Below the pieces are notes generated by a model. That model was not told where the DNA came from, made no database searches, and was given only the letters and a program-made list of their open reading frames with translations. Shown in pieces: positions 26,849-37,382 of a stretch of 64,000 nt of DNA. The stretch is from positions 499,465-563,464 of the forward strand of contig JANPWX010000160.1 of assembly GCA_024734555.1 (NCBI GenBank), written 5' to 3'. Source of the DNA: Trochalopteron elliotii. Its lineage: Eukaryota; Chordata; Aves; Passeriformes; Leiothrichidae. The stretch's first letter is position 1; every line of letters begins with the position of its first letter. The position numbers were made by a program, and so were the translations under genes.

Positions 26849-26854
26849 TTTATT
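26849..26854 (-). promoter_or_regulatory. CHST8: Candidate CHST8 polyadenylation signal (AATAAA)
   Basis: TTTATT on the plus strand is AATAAA on the minus strand, about 240 nt past the CHST8 stop codon. The transcript-sense sequence that follows contains GT-rich stretches (complement of about 26790-26830), as expected downstream of a cleavage site. There is no transcript evidence here, and a distal site remains possible. Confidence 0.5.
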
Positions 26855-27094
26855 TGGGGGCCCTGACGTATTATACATATACGTACATACATTTCGTATG
26901 GAGAAATTATAGAAAAAAGTATGATTTGAAAAAGGAGGCAATTAAGGTGAAGGTGTAAACATCTGTTTATATTCTGGTTTGGGATTTTCCCTGCTTTTCA
27001 ACCCATTGTTTGCAAACAGGTATGTATAAACAGATGCCACCTGGATTTGTCACACAATTCAACTGATGCGACTGGAAATATCCAGGCTCTCAAA

Positions 27095-28246
27095 TTAATA
27101 TAAATCTTCAAAAGGTTTTGAGTAGTTGAACATCAAGTAATCCATATAGTAAAAGTCATAGCTTTGTTGTCGTTGAGAAGGAGAAAGCTGTGCAAAATAC
27201 TGTTGTGTAATTTTAGTGGTAGTTCTTTCTTCATTGGAGTGACGATCTTTAAACTTGGGGAAAGTTAAATTTTGTGGAGCACCAATTAAGTGCAAGAAAA
27301 AGTTTGCATCCTCTTCCATACTTTCAAATTTCCCAACGAAGTCGTAGTCTATTAAACAAGGGCTGCAAAGCCTATTGACATGATCCCAGTGTATATCCAT
27401 ACCCACTGGCCTATGTACATCCAGGAGATATTGAATGAACTCTTTAAACTTGACTCCAGAGCCTGTCCTTAACGCTTCCTTGGTGGCGTTGACCCGGTAC
27501 CTGGAAATGATGGCTTTTCCAAACACCGGGTGGTAGTAGTTGTTTGGATGTTCAAACTTGTCCCGAAAGGCAGAGACCAGCTTCTCAAAAGGCTCACGGA
27601 TGAACAGCATCTTTGTGTAGGTGTTGAGCCTGTGATAGATTCCCTTGTGGTCGAAGCCATCCAGGCGTTTCAGGTAGTTCCCGTAGTGCACGGTGTTGTG
27701 CTGGATGTCCTTGGTGGAGGAGGCCAGCCCATTCAGCACCATCAGCACCCTCTTCCAGTTGGAGCAACCAGCTTTTGGTACCTCACAGTATAAAACTCTG
27801 TATTTATCTTCTACAAATATTCTAGACACGTGATAGGGAGTGATTATCCTTCTGTTATTACTCTTGTATTTTGAGCAGGTTTCCCTCATAATCCGCTTCC
27901 TTTCTCCTTGGATCTGGTAGAGACTTTTCCACTTGCTGTTGTTTCTATCCTCATATTTAAGTGTGGGCAGGTTGAGAATGGAGCTGTTCATGGAAATCAG
28001 AATTGGGCTCTTTTTAATTATAAACCTCCTCCTGCGTTTGTGGAGCTTGATGGAATTAATTTCTTCACCTTTCTGTTGATCTTTCATAGCAAACATGATG
28101 CTGCTTTGCCTTCTGTCAGTGCTTTGAAGCTTGGTGGGCACACTTTCAGATGGCTCTAATGAATTGCTCTGCTTAACTGTTGCTGCTCTGTCTGCAGTAT
28201 TTTTTCTTAATCTTGTATCCTGGTTATTGCTGGAAACACAGTCCTG
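27095..28246 (-). CDS. CHST8: CHST8 terminal coding exon (GalNAc-4-O-sulfotransferase 1)
   Basis: Carbohydrate sulfotransferase 8 is a Golgi type II membrane enzyme that moves sulfate from PAPS to the 4-position of terminal beta1,4-linked GalNAc on N-glycans, notably of pituitary glycoprotein hormones. This exon encodes the last 383 residues and the stop codon (27095-27097). The frame is open through GTG at 28141 up to a splice acceptor, with CAG at 28246-28244 in frame, so no start codon belongs here. Visible motifs are the 5'-phosphosulfate loop [13 protein letters not shown] (27787-27749), the 3'-phosphate region [17 protein letters not shown], and the C-terminus [15 protein letters not shown]. 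Five N-glycosylation sequons are present. [20 protein letters not shown] and the C-terminal end fit CHST8 better than its paralogue CHST9, as I recall both families. A basic KRRRRF stretch precedes the catalytic domain. There are no frameshifts or internal stops. Confidence 0.96.
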   Translation of the reverse strand, partial: QDCVSSNNQDTRLRKNTADRAATVKQSNSLEPSESVPTKLQSTDRRQSSIMFAMKDQQKGEEINSIKLHKRRRRFIIKKSPILISMNSSILNLPTLKYEDRNNSKWKSLYQIQGERKRIMRETCSKYKSNNRRIITPYHVSRIFVEDKYRVLYCEVPKAGCSNWKRVLMVLNGLASSTKDIQHNTVHYGNYLKRLDGFDHKGIYHRLNTYTKMLFIREPFEKLVSAFRDKFEHPNNYYHPVFGKAIISRYRVNATKEALRTGSGVKFKEFIQYLLDVHRPVGMDIHWDHVNRLCSPCLIDYDFVGKFESMEEDANFFLHLIGAPQNLTFPKFKDRHSNEERTTTKITQQYFAQLSPSQRQQSYDFYYMDYLMFNYSKPFEDLY

Positions 28247-28252
28247 CTGAGG
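28244..28252 (-). promoter_or_regulatory. CHST8: Tandem NAGNAG splice acceptor of the CHST8 last exon
   Basis: On the minus strand the intron ends ATTTTTCCTCAGCAG followed by GAC. Both CAG trinucleotides could serve as the acceptor. The exon would start at 28246 (Gln-Asp-Cys) or at 28243 (Asp-Cys), so the protein would differ by one glutamine without a frame change. Confidence 0.7.
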
Positions 28253-30591
28253 AAAAATAGATTAAAGATATTAGTAAATGAGAGATTGTTACTACTTACA
28301 GCTTGCACCACTTCATGTGGATCTTGCATAACTTTTAGAACTGTACAACAAAACACATTGCCATGAGCCCTCAGCACTGCAGTGTGGTGTGGGCTCTTCT
28401 CTTGTCACTTTGTTCTGTGCTCAAGTGAAACTCAAAGGCAGAGATGAACCTGATCTAAATTTCCAGTAAATTCTAGTTCCTATTTGGATTTAACTCTATT
28501 ACTGTATTTTAGGTGCTGTACCCAGACCTTAACAGATACTTTTTTCTTAGATTTTGTTGAAACCTCTACAAAAAGGTATCTGAGTATTTTAAGGACTTGC
28601 TTAATTATTCCAGACTGCCCCTGTTGTCACACAAACTGAAGGGTTTGTTTGTTTGTTTGTTTGTTTGTTTGTGTTGTGTGTTTCCTACCACCACCCCCAC
28701 TACAGTAATTTATCTTTGCAGTGAGGACAGTTTGGTAGAGTGAAGCCCAACAGGGGAGGGAGGGGGAGTTGTAGAGTTTGTGGAGTGAGATGTAAGTGTG
28801 AGCAGAGGGAAACAGGAAGGATGTCAGTAAAAATGCAGAGATTTGGCACACAAGAAATGGGTTTGGTGGGAGCAGCTTGAAGGGGACCCCATAGGGAGGC
28901 TTGAGTGAGGTGAGTCTGGGAACAGAGCAATTGAGACTGGGTGAGAAGCAGAAAGAGGTAGGAATGAAGCTGTGGCTGGGTTTAGGTCAGCAAAAACTGA
29001 ATCAGTAAAGCAGCTCTGTGGGTAAGGCTTTCTGGGACTTGCTCTTTTTCATTGGGGGATCTCTCTGTAAATACTTCCTGCATACAGCCCAGGTGGGCTC
29101 CATTACTTCCTGCTTCTCAAGGTAGCTGAGTTAAATCTTGTCTATGCCTGTAAGATTAAAATTAGGTTCTGGTCACTGTTTCACTATGTGTCATCCCCAT
29201 TTTGAGGTCACCTGGATCAGAGTAGCATATGAATTACCATGGAATATTTCAACAGAGGAGCATATGGAGTTGCAGAACGTTTTTTTGCTGATCCAAAATA
29301 CTTAGTTAGAAGGTTTACAATTTTAAATTTAAATTTTTTGATTTTCAGTGTTTCCCCAATTGTATTTAAAACTGGCTTAAAAATAAGATACCATGTGAAT
29401 TTTAATTTAAGTACAGTTGAAGATTAGAAGAGTCTTGCTCTTTCAGCATGGCAGATTAAATCTTAATCAATTTTACAAGTCTTTGTTGTCTGAAAAAAGC
29501 AAAGCAATAGGTGACAAACTTGTTTTTTCATGGAAGTTATATCTTGTCACATTCTTGTTAAAGGGTCAGAGAATAAAAAAGTCTCAGAAAAGAGATTCGG
29601 AATTCATTACAAAACACATTGGTGACAAGAGAACAAAAAATCAAATTGTATTTTGTATCTGACTTGCTTATGTTGATAATTACTGTACAAAACTTGAACA
29701 CAACAGATCAATATTAAACACAAGTTTTAGGACACTTGCAGAATTCAGGTTGGATGCTCTGGTAGTGAAGGTGATGTGCAGTCTGGGAAACAACTGATAA
29801 TTTGTCATGCAAAACACTATTCTGTTGTTGGGAGTGATTGTTGTACTCTACCCTCATCCTCAGAGGTTGTTTCTGTAGTCAGAAGTGTGCTTGTCTTTGT
29901 AAATACCAGATGCATTTCTAAATATTACCCTTTGCAAGACTGGCTGTAACCCAATGCTATTAACTCATGACATGGCTGATATTTAAAGGTTATCACGTTC
30001 AGGCTCCCTACAATTGTGGACCTTTGGTGATGCAGATGATGACCCTGGAGTTTTTGGGAAACTTGAATGTCTTCTGTCAGTGTACAGATGCTGAAGGTGG
30101 GGCTGGAGCTGCAGAGGAGCTGTCAGTCCCTGTCACCCTGGGCAGGTGATGGCATCTGGGAACAGCTGGCAGCTGCACGGTTTTCCCTTTGCTGCTCTTG
30201 TCCTTTGACTCTGGGCTAGAGGCGGCCCCGCGCAGTCTGACGGCCACTAGATGGAGGAATTTCACCAGAATTTCGCTTCAGCCTGTTTGTCAGGACCTCT
30301 CAAGGCGCTCATTTCATCAGTGCGATTTCGTACGGAATATTAATATATGCAAAGTTTACAGTATCTTTTAGCAATATCCAGTCTAGGAAAAAACTCATAA
30401 AACTGAAGTTGCATAGCTTATCAAATTCCTATTTTAAAAGGAGAATTTGCATTTTCATGGCTAAGCTTTTGATGCATCTTTCCTTTTCAGTGCTTCATCT
30501 CCGGTGTAGTGGCCTTATCTGAGCCATCTCTATCTGAACTCCACACTCAGAATATGGGTACAAGTTTCTTTATGTACTTCTGAAAACTTAC
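28247..30591 (-). other. CHST8: CHST8 intron between the 38-nt exon and the last exon
   Basis: The intron is 2345 bp, with GTAAGT at its 5' end and a pyrimidine-rich CAG acceptor at its 3' end. It contains a GTTT/TTTG microsatellite at about 28640-28671. No other element is recognised. Confidence 0.8.
28640..28671. repeat. (GTTT)n microsatellite
   Basis: About seven perfect GTTT units lie inside the CHST8 intron. Confidence 0.9.
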
Positions 30592-30629
30592 TTTTTTTGG
30601 TTGCTGGAATCCCATGTTATATTTTATCC
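30592..30629 (-). CDS. CHST8: CHST8 38-nt internal coding exon
   Basis: On the minus strand a pyrimidine-rich tract ending TTTGTTTAG precedes 38 bases, which are followed at once by the strong donor GTAAGT. The exon starts with two bases of a codon (GG) and then reads IKYNMGFQQPKK, ending in phase 0. That matches the phase-0 start of the next exon ([10 protein letters not shown]). If the preceding exon ends in G, the first residue is Gly, giving GIKYNMGFQQPKK. This parallels the stem-region GIKFNI segment of mammalian CHST8, just after the membrane anchor. The exon is far too short to appear as an open frame on its own. The support is splice sites, matching phase and homology, with no transcript data. 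Confidence 0.85.
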
Positions 30630-33600
30630 CTAAACAAAGAAAGAAAGTAAAGTAATTATTTAGAAATAATAATATTAAAAAAAATTAGTTTCTTTTCTTC
30701 TATACTGATAGAGCAAGTGTTGTTAATGCAATGACAAACAAACCAGTGGTGAATCATAATTAATGTATATTTCATAGTAGCAATAATCCCTGAAAGGCCT
30801 CTTTAGGTATAGATGTCATAATAATTGTGAAATGGAGTGAGACTCTATGACTTTCACTCTTTTACAGATGAGGAAACTGAGATGAACAAAAGTGGAACAA
30901 AAGTGATTGTTTAATCTCAGTTTAAAGGCGAGTAGCAGAACAAGAATCAGCTGAAGGTTGTGATTCCAGGTTAGAGATGAAAAAAAGCCCCAAAAAGCTG
31001 TCCTTTGTGTATTTACCCAAAGCTATATGGCTTCTACCCTGGAACTTTGGGTAGGACAGTACTTAATCACAATAGCACTTTGCATGGAGTACTCTGCTGT
31101 AAAGGCACCACAGTGGAGTTATGTGTAAGTCAGGTAATATTTGCACACTTTTGGAGGGGCAAACAATACAGAATTATATTTTCTCAGATTTTCTGACTTC
31201 TACAGTGATATTTACCTGAAAATAGAATAATAAAGATGTGAAAATCCTGGATGGCAGCTTTAGCTGATGTGTAGGGTTTCTTTCATGACCATAACCTTTG
31301 TTATAACTTAATAATACAGGAATGGATAATGGAAATGCTACTGAATTATGACATTTATTTGGGGCTTTTGAACTGGTAGAACTGTTGTCATCACTGTCAA
31401 TGTTGCTTGAAGACTTCAGTTTAATAAACCTGCATGATGAATCCACTGCCTTTTGGACAAGGACAATTACAGCTAAAGGTCTTGCACATCATTAAGTGAA
31501 AGCTCAGACCCATCAGGCTGATTTTCATAGCACCAGGAAAGCTCTCAGAAACACCTTGCATGATGGTTCACATTGTGACTTACTGCACTTAAGGTAACAA
31601 GTCCAGCTTAGATCATCAGTCATGCTTTATTTTTGAAATCACATCTACAAACTGATATTTGTAGTAGACTCTAAATAAAATTGCTCTGGTTATTTCTATG
31701 CTCCAAGAGCTTCTCTAACAGTGTTCATGATGATTTTGGTTTGTGTTTGAGCTTTAACTCCACTTCTGCAATTCGTTAACCATGAACTCAAGGTTGTGTG
31801 GGATATTGTGATTGTGCCTATTAAAAGTAAAGAGCATATTATTTTTACTTCATCAGAAATGAGTTCTAGACACCTTACAGAAGGAGTCTTAAGCCTTCTC
31901 CTTGCTGCTTCTCAAAACTGTTTAGCTGAAAATTCAAATCAAAAGGTATCTACTAAAGAGAAATAGAGCTTGTCTGTAGCATTCCTATGTGAGTTCTGGA
32001 GACCTGAGGCTGATTCTTCTGCACCTTTAAGCTTCAGGAGATGTTCCTGAGCTGTTGTCCAGTTCCTGATGTGATCAGTTACAGAACCACATTTATTCTA
32101 CTGTTGTGTGTTACAGAGCAAGGCAGGGCAGGAACCTGCTGTCCAAAAACCCCAGCAAAACCTGAGCACCAGCACTTTGAAACTGATACTAAAGCATGGG
32201 TAATCTGTTCATACCATGAAAAGGTTGTATTTGTCAGTAAATGTAACTGCTTCTTTTTTGCTAACCCTGAGGGCCTAATTTTAAGCTATTTGAGCTGCTT
32301 GGCCTTTGCTCTAAGGCCTCATTATAATACAGCTACTTGGAGTAGTTAGGTAACTCGTAAGATGGGGAAGATGTGTTGTCTTTCCAAAAGTATTTTGAGC
32401 TTCTTACAGTTGAAAACTTAAATAGGTGAGGAAAGACTTTTGGTAATTTATCAAAAAACTGGGGAAGTACTTCAGATGGAATCAGTTACAAATACAGGAG
32501 CATTTGTTGTGTCCAAATTATAATGTAACTTAGGGTTAGTTTACTTCAGTTGTGGTCATTTGCTCTGACTTAAAGCAAGCTCTGGTACCTTGTGGCAAAC
32601 CCACATACTTTGTGTAATTACCTCTTAAATTTGGTGCCACAACTAATAATTATTAATAAAATCCCACACCTAACTATTTTGTGGTTAATTATGATTATGT
32701 TTTTGTAGCAGTGTTTAATAAAGATAACTTATTTGAGAGATTAATATTTTGTACTGATATGCTTTGCTTTGAAAAATAAAAATAAATGTTAGGAGGGGAT
32801 GACTAACCATTTAAAAAGATGGTTATTCATTTACTGGCTTTAGGATGTAATCAGAACAATAATTCCTGCTTAATATGAATGTTTGGTGAAGCACTTGCCA
32901 ATCTCTTTGATGTTTTCTGAATTTGTGACATCTAAATTTGGCTTCTTTTAGTTGTCTTTCTCGTGATACAGTCTGTCACTTTAGATTTAAATCTGCATGA
33001 TAAAAACCTCTTAAGTGCAGTGAAGTCAGGGAAGTTATATTGCACAGATCTATTATACTAATCAAAATCTAAATTTATTGTTATACTACACCTTTACTAT
33101 CCATATTTTTTAGCAGGTCTTTGATGTTATTGCCAAAAGGGTAATATCTTTGGTCATAAATAAGCCACTGGTGTCTGGCAGTTGAAGGCAGTGGTGAATA
33201 ACTCTAAGGTGCCAGATGTGATGGTGACCAGCATCTCACTGGTTCCCAAACACAGAGGGAATAGCAAAGACAGACTCATTCTCTCAATTACAGATTGTTT
33301 ATGGTGATTTTCATGGTGTTCTTTTCTCTTCCACTTGTGTGACCATGATTTTCCAGGCTTGAGCCTGGCCTGTGTTTTGTCCAGTCCTACCACACAGTGA
33401 AACCCAATGTGAGCTATTATTTCTTTATTTTATTTTCCAAATGCTACTGACCACACAATAAAATAGCCTTCATCTTCCTTGTGTAATAATATATAGTTTT
33501 ACCATTCTTCCTTCTCCTCTGTCTCTGCTTCAAGACTTAATTTTGGTTTGCCTCTGGTGTTTTGCTCTGCTTTGAGACTCAACTACAGCTGAAATATTTT

Positions 33601-35818
33601 TAAATAAAAATGATAATTCTGCATCTGAAACTCATCCCTTACAGGGCTTCTGTGCACAGAGTGCTCTTGTTTGCTTCATCCAAACAGATTTGTGAAATTT
33701 ACTCTGGAATGGCTGTTATGGCATTTCAGGAACATCTCTGTCAACTGTCCTACCAACACACACCCCAGTCTTAGGTCTTTTCTCAGAGACAACAATGTAT
33801 ATTTAATTGCAGAATAATTAATAGAGTAGTACTCAGAATTCTGATAAGCATGAAAAAAAATTAGCTGGAAGAAGACTTTCCCAAAAATATTGAACAGAAA
33901 ATTAAGATAGCTTTTTCCCTTTTTTTTTTTTTTAATTTAAACTTAGCTCATACAGTATAAAAGACCTGCCCATATCTGATCTTAACTTACTCTGGTAACT
34001 TACTCTGGTAATTGTTTGCATATTTGAATTAAATTACTCAGTAAAGAAATTTAGTTAGAGATTGCTGCCATAGTAAATTATTTGGTTTTACATCTATATA
34101 AAATATAGGTGTAGTATGCACATCTGGAATACTTTTGAAATATATAAACCTCTAAAATAAAAGCATTTTCTACAAAAATTAAGGCCTAATTAGAACATAC
34201 TTTATATGTGTGTCTGTTTTAACTATGTGCTATAAATCCTTTTTCAAACATAAACTTCTGGTTTGATTTGGAAAAATGCCTTCAGAAGTTCCCTCTAAGC
34301 TGCACACAGGGTCTCATTTTAATAAAGATGGAATTAACGAGGCCAAGTAAAGAAGGCTTAGCAAAGCAGCAGCACATCTTAAATTGTACATCAGGAAAGG
34401 AGCAAACCTGTGCAGTGAATCTGCATAATCTGATCCCTTTGAGTCCCCAGTGAAGCTGCAAGTGTGTGGTGTCACTTCCCACACATGGGCAAACTCTGAC
34501 AGAGAATTCTTGGCTTAAATGGTTCATGTCCAGCCCTTGCCAGACAGGTTTGGTGGTTCTTTCCTTTGCACTGGGGAAAATGATGGAATGTTTCTGTGGC
34601 TGTTTCCCAGTCTCCAAACTCGGCCTTGGGAGCTCTAAGTAGTTAATCATGGCTCTTTGAGTAAAGAGCTTCTTTTGTCCCCCCTAGTTTTAGAAGACAT
34701 AAGAAGTTTGCCAAGCTGCTGAGGGTTGGGGGTTTTTAGTCTCTTTGAGCTTTCTTTCATGTGTGAGTTCCTTTGTAACTCAGGTAACACGTTTGTCCTG
34801 AATTCTCAGCTTTTTGTTTAAATCCTACCATTGTCAAGCATATGATTTCTAATAGTTTAAATGCAATCTGTTTGAGGAATTTTGGACTCTGATGGCTTAT
34901 TCTTAAGCAGTTGTTGTGGTGAAGTAGAACACTTCCCAAAAAGAAAACCTCATTGTCTCCTCTCTTGTGCTATAGTATTGTGCTAACACACCATTATTTC
35001 CATTGTTCTTGTGCCTTTTCTGTCCAAGTCAGCTTCAGAGATGCAGACACTGGATCTAAGTGAAACTGTGGGTGTCATTTCTAAAGCAGGCAAAGCTGGG
35101 GTTCCTCCATCCCACAGGCAGCACAGCCTAGTGCTGCTGCATCCCTGTCATGGGGTACTTAGGATGGGAGCAGCTTGTGTGCACTTCAGTTGATTAAAAC
35201 ACGATTACTCTGGCTTTTTGTAACTGAAATGACTTTCCATCTTAATGAAGCAAGGGAGTCTCTGGACAGAAGTACTGTATGCAGGGAAAGCAGTGCAATT
35301 CTGAAGGGCATAGCCTGGAAATAATTAAAAACATTCAGTTCATCCATCAGTTTGAACAAGAAAAAACTACAAATCGGGGAGCCAAAGCACAGATCAGTAC
35401 ACACATTAGGTGACTTTTAATATTTGCCTCTTGAGGACTTTCATAGTGTCAAAGAAGTTGGTATTCCCAGTTGATTTGTGGATTTCCTGTATGCTGGAAC
35501 CAGAATCTACACAGAGTTGCTCTGAAGCACAGTCCCGAGTCACAGCTGCTGCCATGGTGTCACTGTTTCCCTCTTGATCCCTCATTAACTCCCTCATAGC
35601 CAAGGTGCTGTGTCCCTCTTGGCAGCTTAACTTAAGCCACCCTTCACACATGGCTGGCCTTGGCTTTTCCAGGAAGGGAATTTTGGAGTAAAAGATCAGT
35701 GTGTGCAGCTGGGTACCCACTGTTTGTAGATATGGCTTCCACCTGAGGACGGTGTCTATGCCTACACAACGTTTCTCAGACTAAATACCCAGGCTGTCTT
35801 CCTGCTGTTATTTCCCCC
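30630..35818. other. Intronic, nothing recognised
   Basis: AT-rich sequence with A/T runs (for example about 33919-33934) and many short open frames. No repeat family or exon could be assigned. Confidence 0.4.
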
Positions 35819-37382
35819 TGTCTTGTTTGACACTGACCAAATGCCAGGCACCTGCAAAAGTCATTCACTCATGCTCCCCTGCCACAGCTGGAGAGAGGAG
35901 AGGGGAAAAAAATAAATGAAAAGTTCATGAGTTGAGATTAGGTCCGGGAGAAAACACTCCAAAGGGCAAAACAGGCTCAATTTAGAGATGCAAAGTGAAT
36001 TTTATTACCAACAAAGTCAGAGGAGGATAATGAGAAGTAAAATAAGCCCTTAAAAACACCTTTTTTCCTCCAAGCCCTCCCTTCTTCCCACCAACAGCTC
36101 AGGAAGACAGGGCAGGGGTTTGGTCAGTTCATCACCCGAGATCTTCTGCTGCTCCAGGAGGGGAGTCCTTCCCCTGTGACACCATGGGATCCCTCCCGTG
36201 GGAGATGGTTCTCAGAACTTCTCCAGCCTGGGTCCACTCTCACAAACAGCAGCTGCACTGCCCCTGCTGCAGTGTGAGTCCCTGCCAGGGGCACACAGCC
36301 CTCCCAAACTGCTGCTCTGTGGGTCACTGTTCTGTGGGGTGCAGTCCTGCAAGGACAGGCTGCTCCAGCCTGGGAGCAGGGCCCCTCTCTCTACTGGGTC
36401 TCCCACTGGATCACAGCCCCCTCCAGGGATCACCTGCTCCAGCCTGGGCACCTCCCCATGGGCTGTGGGTGGATCTCTGCATCCCCAAGGGCTGTGGGTG
36501 GATCTCTGTATCCCCATGGATCCCCATGGGCTGTGGGTGGATCTCTGCATACCCCATGGATCCCCATGGGCTGTGGGTGGACCTCTGCATCCCCCCTGGA
36601 TCCCCAGGGGCTGTGGGTGGATCTCTGCATCCCCCCTGGATCCCCATGGGCTGTAGGTGGATCTCTGTATCCCCATGGATCCCCATGGGCTGTGGGTGGA
36701 TCTCTGCATACCCCCTGGATCCCCAGGGGCTATGGGTGGATCTCTGCATCCCCCATGGATCCTCAGGGGCTGTGGGTGGATCTCTGCATCCCCCATGGAT
36801 CCCCATGGGCTGTGGGTGGATCTCCGTATCCCCATGGATCCCCAGGGGCTGTGGGTGGATCTCTGCATCCCCCCTGGATCCCCAGGGGCTGTGGGTGGAT
36901 CTCTGCATCCCCAAGGGCTGTGGGTGGATCTCTGTATCCCCATGGATCCCCAGGGGCTGTGGATGGATCTCTGCATCTCCCGTGGATCCCCACAGGCTGC
37001 AGGGGCACAGCTGCCTCACCATGGTCTCACCAGGGTCTGCAGAGGAATCCCAGCTCTGGTGCCTGGAGCATCTCCTGCCCCTCCTTCTGCACTGCCCTTG
37101 GTGTCTCCATGTTGTTTCCCTCACATGTTCTCACCTCCTCTTCTTCTCTAGATGGAATTCAAACTGTGCCCCCACTTTGTTGTGATTTTCTTCTTAAATC
37201 TGCTATCACAGAGGCATTACCAACCTCTCTCACTGGCCCAGCCTTGGCCAGCAGCATTTCCATTTCCAGAGCCATCAGGGACTGGCTCTGCTGGACATGG
37301 TGGAAACTTCCAGCATCTTCTCACAGCAGTCACCTCTGTGGCCCCCCTGCTACCATGAGCCAGGCCATTCAAAACCAACACA
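35819..37382 (-). mobile_element. LTR-like avian repeat with an expanded internal minisatellite
   Basis: In minus orientation the right end reads TGTGTTGGTTTTGAATGGCC, and the left end closes near 35819 with CAAACAAGACA. The arrangement matches my memory of an abundant avian LTR repeat that contains 'ggccagcag', 'tgttatcacagagg'-like and 'gttcatgagttgagat'-like blocks, read here on the plus strand. An AATAAA signal on the minus strand corresponds to plus 36001-36006. Target duplications are not clear, so the outer bounds are approximate. The GC-rich middle contains the minisatellite at 36461-36994. The exact family was not determined. Confidence 0.65.
36461..36994. repeat. GC-rich minisatellite, 14 units of 29, 39 or 40 bp
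   Basis: Units open with GGCTGTGGGTGG or a one-base variant. They start at 36461, 36490, 36529, 36569, 36609, 36649, 36688, 36728, 36768, 36808, 36847, 36887, 36916 and 36955, giving lengths 29,39,40,40,40,39,40,40,40,39,40,29,39,40. Most units contain GGATCC. Two successive blocks of 39+40+40+40 give a 159-bp higher-order period. The unit lacks stop codons in several frames, which explains the long overlapping open frames on both strands. Confidence 0.95.

Noticed and set aside
27095..28141. GTG at 28141 as the CHST8 start codon
   Set aside because: The frame stays open upstream to a splice acceptor, and a further exon in the right phase exists at 30592-30629.
27095..28246. Assignment to the paralogue CHST9
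   Set aside because: The stretch before the catalytic core ([26 protein letters not shown]) and the C-terminus [10 protein letters not shown] fit CHST8 better, as I recall both families.
36184..37185. Long open frames (up to 333 codons) on both strands
   Set aside because: They are produced by a GC-rich minisatellite with few stop codons. Units of 29, 39 and 40 bp rotate the frame, and several frames on both strands are open at once.
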